64,000 bases of DNA from Arcuatula senhousia (taxonomy: Eukaryota > Mollusca > Bivalvia > Mytilida > Mytilidae). The position numbers and the translations under genes are program-made. Where the stretch lies: contig OZ020308.1 of NCBI GenBank assembly GCA_963971305.1, positions 22,069,838 through 22,133,837 of the forward strand, in the 5' to 3' direction. This document shows positions 57,613-64,000 of this stretch, piece by piece; the stretch's first letter is position 1, and the number at the start of each line of letters is the position of its first letter. The notes under the pieces were generated by a model. That model searched no databases. It was not told the DNA's origin and was given only the letters and a program-made list of their open reading frames with translations.

Positions 57613-57865
57613 TGTGCATAAAATGTAAATGTATCCCATATTACAGTCTAATTAATCAAGCTGGTTATATAAAAAATAAATGGTGAAATCATCCAATGTC
57701 CCTTGCAACAAATTATGTTTATCGAAAACAGGAAAATAGGATGATATTACAAATTGTACCAGAAATTTTGAAAATTCTCTTTATACATTAAATTAAATTT
57801 TAAAAAATACTTACATTATAATCCAATTTACATTAAAATGCATTCTGGTTAACCATACTAATACA

Positions 57866-58380
57866 ACAAGAGGCCTTATGGAGCCTGAATCGCTCACCTG
57901 GGACCTGATGACCAATTTGCAATTTTGCGAAAAATGAAGGAAAAAGGGCAATAAATCCTACAAAACTCAATGGATTTATCTGAAATTTGGACTGAATGTA
58001 TATTAAATCATTCTACACGTTTGACCTGAAGTAATTGATCAGCTATCTCTTACTGTTTTTCCGTTTTTGCCAAATTTTCCGAAAATTGAGGGAAAAGGAA
58101 CAACAACTCCTACAAAACTTAATGGATTTTTTTTAAAATTTGTACTAAAGGTAGATCTCATCATTCTTCACATTATTCCTGAAGTAATTGATCAGCTATA
58201 CTCATGGGAAAAAAGAAACTGTGCATGTCTATTGGAAATCAATTGTACCAATATTTCTCTTAATCAGAAAATCGTGAAAAATACAGCTATCGAGTTGAAA
58301 TTTTCACTGCATGTCGAGTGGACCATGCAGATCATTTTTGGTAAAAATCCGAAAAAAATTAATTCCAGTTTCTGAGATTC
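57866..58380 (-). mobile_element. HINE-like element, reverse orientation
   Basis: Begins ACAAGAGGCCTTATGGAGCC then TGAATCGCTCACCTG, the reverse of the usual 3' end. The far end is not clear. The 102-codon frame at 58067 is inside it. Confidence 0.55.
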
Positions 58381-58786
58381 AAAAAACCACTTTTTTAACC
58401 CAAAAATAAAAAATCATTATTTTCGCTCAATATTTAACCTGTTATAACTTTCAACCACTAAAGGGAGTAACGTTTTTTGTGTAAATCAGATGAGAAAACT
58501 TAATTTCAAAAATGTGCATTGTTTCCAAAGTGTGATTTTGTGAATTTCAAATTGACACTACCTGATTTCAAACTGCAAACAAAACATCTTTTAGGGGTCT
58601 AAAATAGAATTTTTTTTGTCCAGATCTTGAGAAAAATGATTTGCAATACTTTTGTGATAAAATGTACCAAATACTTAATAAAATTTTGAATTTGTGATCT
58701 TTCAAAGAGATGCACAGTTCCTTTTTTCCATTAGTATATTTTACCGTTTTCCTATTTCAGCCAAATTGTCCTAGCAATTCGTGCAC

Positions 58787-59076
58787 ATGTATTATTGTAA
58801 AAAAATGTAATATTATGTTATTATAAAGAATTGTGGTACTTTTTGGACATGTTTCATGCTAAGAAATGTGATATTGTGTTCAGAACTTTGATACTTGTTT
58901 GCACATGTATTTTTAATTTATGTTCAAAAATGTGATATTGTGTTAACTTAAAGATTTGTGGTACTTTTTTGCACATCGTTTTATGTTCAGAAATGTGATG
59001 TGTTAAGAACGGTGGTCATTTTTGCACATGTATTATGTTTAGAAATGTAATGTCGTGTTAAGAACTGTTGTACTTT
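58787..59076 (+). repeat. Tandem repeat, TGCACATG/ATGTGATATTGTG units
   Basis: Units of about 60-70 bp with GTGGTACTTTTTTGCACATG and AAATGTGATATTGTGTT. The array resumes at 62023-62058 after the nested HINE-like elements. Confidence 0.8.
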
Positions 59077-59457
59077 TCAGCTCACCTGGCCAAAGGCCAT
59101 GTGAGCTTATGCCATCACTGTGCGCCCGTCGTCGTCCGTTTAAAATTTCAACAATCTTCTCCTCTGAAACCACTGAACCAATTAAACTGAACGTTTGCAG
59201 GAATGCTATATGACATGTTGGCAACAAACGATCCTCATTTTGAATTGATTGGATAAAAAACGTGGCTGCTGTTACTAAAAATAGAACATAGAATGTTTAA
59301 AATGGCTTATAACTCAGCAACCATAACAGATAGAAAAATCCGAAGGATCTTAGTCTCTTCAGAATCAAAAGCTCTACAAAAGTCTCCATTGGGTCAAAGT
59401 TTTCAGATGAATCCTTATAGGGGTTATGGCCATTTAAAGGTAAAAAAAAAGCTTTTT

Positions 59458-60372
59458 TAGCTCACCTGGCCAAAGGCCATGTGAGCTATTGCCATAAATT
59501 GGCGTCCGTCGTCGTCATTAATTTTTCTTCAAACTTCTTCTCCTCTGAAACGGCTTCACAGATTCAAACCAAATTTGGTCTGGTGGTACTTTAGGATATC
59601 CCCCACAGAACTGATGTGGGGATTTTTGATTCGTCGAAAAACATGGCCGCCGTTCTTAAATATAGACCAGAGGGGTCAGACTACTGTTTTTGGCTTGTAA
59701 ATCAAAAAGTAGAGATAGATGAAATCTGATGCCACCCTACAGCTTCAGCATCAAAAGTTTTACAAAAGTCTCCAATTGGTCCAAGTTATCAGATGACCTC
59801 TTACAGGGGTTACATCATCTTAAAGGTGAAAAATAGCGTTCTTTCATGTTTTTGCCCTATAGTATGAAAACTATTGCAGCTAGAGAAAAGTTGTTGCTTG
59901 CTTAAATGTTCAGCTTATTTAGCTCTACAAAAGTATCCATAGGGTCCAGGTTTTCAAATGACCCCTTAGAGGGGTAACGGCCCCTAAAATAACGTTTTTT
60001 TTATGTTTTTGGCCCATGGAATACAAACTGTAGCAGATAGAGAAAAGCTGTTGCTTTCCTAAATATTCAGCCTATTTAGCTCTACAAAAGTCCACATAGG
60101 ATCGAAGTCGTCTGATGACCCCTTATAGGGGTTATGGCCCCTAAAATAACGTTTTTTGTGTTTGGGGCCTACAAAATGAAACTATAGTAGATCGAGGAAA
60201 GCTGTTGCTTTTCTCTGTCTACTATAGTTTCATTTTCATGTTTTGGGCCTACAGAATGAAAACTAGTAGATCGAGAAAAGCCGTTGCTTGTCAGCTCATT
60301 TAGCTCTACAAAAGTCTTTATATGGTCGACGTTAAGACCAGGTGAGCGATTCAGGCTCCTGGGAGCCTCTTG
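59458..60372 (+). mobile_element. HINE-like element nested in the outer copy
   Basis: Starts TAGCTCACCTGGCCAAAGGC and ends GGCTCCTGGGAGCCTCTTG. Outer sequence reads ...GCTTTTT before and TTTCATGTTTTTG after, so insertion was into a T run. Confidence 0.82.
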
Positions 60373-60983
60373 TTTCATGTTTTTGCCCTGAAAACTTTTG
60401 CAGATAGAGAAAAGCTGTTGCTTGCTTAAATGCTCAGCTCATTAAGGTCTACAAAAGTCTCCATTGGGTCGAAGTTGTCAGATGACCTCTTATAGGGGTT
60501 ACAGCCCCTTTAAGGCAAAAAACAGTGATTTTGGCCTATAGAATGAAAACTTTTGCCGATAGAGAAAAGCTGTAGCTTGCTTAAATGTTCAGCTTAAGTT
60601 GTCATAGGATCAAAGTTGTCAGATGACCCCCTTACAGGAATTACAGCCCCTTAAAGGCGAAAAATAGTGTTTTTAGTCTATAGAATGAAACCTATTGCAG
60701 ATAGAGAACACTTGTTGTTTGCTTAAATGTACAGCTCATTTAGCTCTACAAAAGTCTACATAGGGTCAAAGTTGTCAGATGATCCCTTACAGGGGTTACA
60801 GCCACTTAAATGTGTTCTTGGCCTATAGAATGAAAACTATTGCAGATAGAGAAAATTTGTTGCTTGCTTAAATGTTCAGCTCATTTTTTCATAAGGTCGA
60901 AGTAGTCAGATGACCCCTTATAGGAGTTACAGCCTCTGAAAGGCGATAAATAATGTTTTGGCCTATAAAATGAAAACTATTGG

Positions 60984-61463
60984 AGTGCTAAGCTTGTCGG
61001 TAAAAGTCCACTGAAGAGCGCTCAGAAACCTGACATCGGGTCAGGCTGATTTGCCCACAGAACGACTGGAATGTGTGCCCCAGGAGGTTGAATGGGGCAG
61101 CCCTGACATCGAGAGATGCGGGGTCGTCAGGCGGTAATGCGGAAAACCTGACCGCAAACCATAGTGGTGCACCGTGTTGGGAAAAATGTCACGTTCCTCG
61201 CACGTTAAAGAACCCTGCTGCAGGTCTCGGTAAGAGTAGAACCCGTAGGATCCCCATGCAGGAGGCTAAATTTCCCGTCCCTACCCATCACTCCTTTAAT
61301 TTTTCCAGTGGCAGTCAAAACTATCCTACCCGATTGGCCTTGTATCCCCATTTCCTCCACTTCATCATCATTTCATGTTCATTGTATCACCACTTTCATG
61401 TTCATCTCCAGGATAAATCCGAAATCGTGCTGCTTGGGAGTAAAGCAATAACTAACTAACTAA
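60984..61463 (+). mobile_element. SINE-B, 5'-truncated, no TSD
   Basis: Starts AGTGCTAAGCTTGTCGG (about 45 bp of head missing) and ends AATAACTAACTAACTAA. The array reads ...ACTATTG on the left and CAGATAGAG on the right, continuous with no duplication. Confidence 0.9.
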
Positions 61464-62064
61464 CAGATAGAGAAAAGCTGTTGCCTTTAAAATGTTCAGC
61501 TCATTTAGCTCTACAAAAGACATAGGGTCGAAGTTGTCAGATGACTCCTTATAGGGGTTACAGTCCCTTAAAGGAGAAAAATAGTGTTTTGGCCTGTAGA
61601 ATTAAAACTATTGCAGATAGGGAAAAGCTGTTGCTTGCTTATATGTTCAGCTCATTAAGCTCCACAAAAGTCTCCAAAGGGTCGAAGTTGTCAGATGACT
61701 GCTTATAGGGATTACAGCCCCTAATTATATATATAAATTAACATGTTTTCATGTTTTTGTCTGATATAATGAAAACTATAGCAGATTAAGAATAGTGGTT
61801 GCTTGCTTGAATGTTCAGTTTATTGGGCTCTTTAACAAAAGTCCGTATAGAGTCAAAGTGTACAGACGGTCCTTAACATTTTGCATGTTTTTGACCTACA
61901 GCATGAAAACTATTGCTGAAAGAGAAAAGCTGTTGCTTGCTTAAATGTTCAGCTTATTCAACGTTCTTCATAGGGTTGACATCAAGACCAGGTGAGCAAT
62001 TCTAGCTCCTGGGAGCCTCTTGTTTGCACATGTATTATGTTTAGAAATGTGATATAGTATAATT

Positions 62065-62960
62065 ATGTTCCCCAAACGAAGTGTGGGAACATATTGTTTT
62101 TACTCCGTTTCTTCTTCTTCTTCCGCACTCTAAAAAATGCTTGTCCGGGTAAAGCCTAAGAGATGTGAGGACTGAGCTTTATGAAACTTTCCATAGCGAT
62201 AGGGCACATATCAGAGGTGTGCACAACGTTTTCGGAATTTCCAAAATGGCCACCGTTTCCGAGTTATCAGCGAAAGTTCATTATATAGGACATTGCTATA
62301 TCTCAGTAACCTAGGTGGTCAGGACCTTGAAACTCGGTAGGACTATAGAGCTTGATGAGTACTACAAAAATATCAAAAAAAATTTTGAAGCGATATTTAC
62401 GGTTTTTCCGCAAAATGCGAAAATGTGAAATTTCAAAATCCAAGATGGCCGCCAAAATTTAAAAGTGCTTGGATTTTGATAAAAATTAATATTCTGGTAG
62501 ATTTTGATGTTGCGAGTAATGCTCCACATCATAGGTGTCCATAAGGACTTCGAAATGTTTTAAATGGCCGCTTTTTTTAATAAATAGCAAAAGTTCATTA
62601 TATAGGACATTGTCATATCTCAGTAACACAAGTGATGAGCACCTTGAAACTTCGTGGTGTTATAGAGCTTGATAAGTACTACAAAAATATTTTAAAAGTT
62701 CTAAAGAGATATTTACAGTTTTTCCGTCAAATGCAAAAATGTGAAATTTCTAAATCCAAGATGGGCGCCAAAATTTATCCAAGATGGTATGTTTAAACAC
62801 ATCATTGACAATGCCATGAACATTATACATTTATATTCTATATTTTTACATCATTTGCACATTCTATAAAACTGAAAAAGGTAGTATTTTTGCTGCTTGA
62901 AGGTACTTCTTGTTCGTTTGGGGAACATCTGTGACGGCTGCCGTCACAATCAGTACTCGT
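62065..62960 (+). mobile_element. HINE-like element of the GGCCGCC type, copy 2
   Basis: 5' end ATGTTCCCCAAACGAA; exact inverse TTCGTTTGGGGAACAT at 62913-62928; followed by the hairpin TGTGACGGCTGCCGTCACA (62930-62948) and ATCAGTACTCG. Contains a CTTCTTCTTC run and AAGATGG-C-GCCAAAATTT units. Confidence 0.75.
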
Positions 62961-63105
62961 ATTGACATATATTTATTCAAAAGGGTTCGCCTTAATTACA
63001 GACTAATATAAACGTTTTGATACCTTGAAATTTTCTTCACTGCCTTCAGTGTAATTAGGTATCTTTTTAAAAAATAGTTTAATGTTTTCCCTTCTATGAC
63101 ATTTC

Positions 63106-63599
63106 GTCCCGTGCGGGGCCCGGGTGGCGAATAGGCCCGCAGCAGAGCCTAGCTTGTCGTAAGAGGCGACTAAGGGTCTTGGGATTCTGACGTCGGGTCA
63201 GTGCTCAGCCCACAGAGCGACCAAGTGTGTACCCTAGGTGGCTGAATAGGGTGACCCTCGTCCGCGGGGGTTGTCAGGTCTATAATACGGAAACCCTGAC
63301 CGCCGACCATAGTGGGCCAACGTGTGTGAAGAGTGCCACGCTTCATGCACGTAAAATACCCCTTTGTGGACCGCCAAGTAGTGCACCACATAGGCTAAAT
63401 TTTCCGCCCCTACCCACCTCTCCCCTTTTCCTGTGGTTCTTCAAAATTTACCGATCCTTTGTTTCCCACCCCACCCCCACATTTCATTTATCATCATCAT
63501 TTCATGTTCATTTTATCACCCTTTTCATGTTCATCGCCTGTAAATAACCTATATAGCGTTGCATGGGCGTAAAACACCAACTCACTTACTCACTCACTC
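63106..63599 (+). mobile_element. SINE-A, full length (reference copy)
   Basis: Head GTCCCGTGCGGGGCCCGGG. A pol III A-box-like TGGCGAATAGG is at 63125-63135. The middle has TTTCATGTTCAT twice. The 3' end is GCGTAAAACACCAACTCAC with repeated ACTC. No convincing target duplication beyond a weak ACATT. The frames at 63170-63547 are repeat translations found in every copy. Confidence 0.95.
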
Positions 63600-64000
63600 T
63601 AATACATTACTGTATAGTGACACATTTAAGCATTGCTAAGCCTGACTTTATATCTGATTGTGTCTTCATGCTGGCTGTTGCTGTTAAAGCTAATACCTTT
63701 GCTGTTGGCAATGCTGATCTGTAATGAATTATCATGAAACAAGAAAAATATTATAATTAAATAATTCATACTTGCAAGGATATAAACATTATAAATTTCA
63801 TGACCTTTGACCAGATAAACTAACTGATTGAGTCCCAGTTCAATACATTTTTTTTTACATTTGTACTTTGTTGTGTTAGGGGAACAAAACAAACTTTTTT
63901 CTTTGTCCTAAACTAAGAACTTAACCAGTCGCTAAAGTCCAAATCGGGCTCAGTCATGCTACAATGCTCCTACTGTGATATTCTTGCATTACTACATGTC
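63600..64000. other. No gene seen
   Basis: AT-rich; the 88-codon minus frame at 63626-63892 shows no family motif. Confidence 0.4.

Larger units (their letters stand above)
59077..62022 (+). mobile_element. HINE-like element (outer), long tandem core
   Basis: 5' end TCAGCTCACCTGGCCAAAGG; subterminal inverse CCAGGTGAGC at about 61988-61997; then a hairpin (GCTCCTGGGAGC) and TCTTG ending at 62022. The core has about a dozen units with AGATAGAGAAAAGCTGTTGC, TTGCTTAAATGTTCAGC and AGTTGTCAGATGACCCC. Holds an inner copy (59458-60372) and a SINE-B. No rolling-circle replicase gene here, so non-autonomous. Confidence 0.75.

Noticed and set aside
3133..63547. Recurrent 60-140-codon frames on both strands with phrases such as CMKRGTLHTRWPTM or HYGLRSGFPHY
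   Set aside because: They occur only in SINE-A and SINE-B copies, appear on both strands, and break wherever the repeat breaks. They are translations of conserved repeat DNA, not a gene family.
1..64000. tRNA, rRNA or snRNA genes
   Set aside because: I found no cloverleaf-compatible A/B-box pair or rRNA segment by eye; the A-box-like motif belongs to the SINE heads. A tRNAscan-SE and Infernal run would settle this.

Overview
The window looks like intergenic DNA from a marine bivalve, most likely a mussel-type (Mytilida) genome. It is AT-rich with no recognisable intact host gene, and its repeat classes are ones I associate with bivalves: tailed SINEs, palindrome-ended elements with internal tandem arrays, small hammerhead-ribozyme retroelements (retrozymes), Penelope-like elements, and an N-RAG-type (RAG1 N-terminal-like) gene family known from molluscs. 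The organism call comes from recognising repeats by memory, so genus is not certain. Almost all long open frames in the window are accidental frames through repeats.

Layout. 0-7 kb: a TIR element, a foldback element, one SINE-A, and a broken RAG1 N-terminal-like gene (4.77-5.85 kb) hit by a tail-only SINE scrap and by a Penelope-type 3' fragment. 7.7-9.4 kb: decayed piggyBac transposase. 10.1-13.0 kb: two inverted copies of a repeat around a SINE-B. 13.3-14.6 kb: IS630/Tc1-like DDE transposase, nearly readable. 16.9-24.5 kb: MITE remnant, SINE-A and SINE-B copies, a PHD-finger coding remnant split by a SINE, and a Myb/SANT-like remnant. 24.6-29.6 kb: retrozyme and Penelope fragments, a TAA-flanked MITE, and a LINE endonuclease fragment. 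30.1-31.1 kb: two related C2H2 zinc-finger remnants. 32.6-39.2 kb: a Ty3/Gypsy pol on the minus strand cut by three SINEs and one retrozyme, bracketed by Helentron-like elements. 39.4-44.5 kb: nested and clustered SINEs. 45-53 kb: retrozyme monomer, a tandem duplication carrying Tc1-like remnants, and a Penelope-like reverse transcriptase with two 3' tails. 53-63.6 kb: tandem arrays, a TA-flanked TIR element, and nested Helentron-like elements. A final SINE-A lies at 63.1-63.6 kb.

The parts connect as mobile-element parasites and hosts. The SINEs carry short 3' tails and 10-13 bp target duplications, as expected for target-primed reverse transcription. The retrozyme at 34.6 kb contains what looks like a complete type I hammerhead ribozyme; animal retrozymes are thought to borrow Penelope-like machinery, and a Penelope-like RT lies about 17 kb away. 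The elements bounded by asymmetric inverted repeats and a 3' hairpin sit cleanly between T residues in two nested cases, which fits the Helentron/HINE group. The window therefore preserves a readable relative order of insertions but probably no working protein gene.
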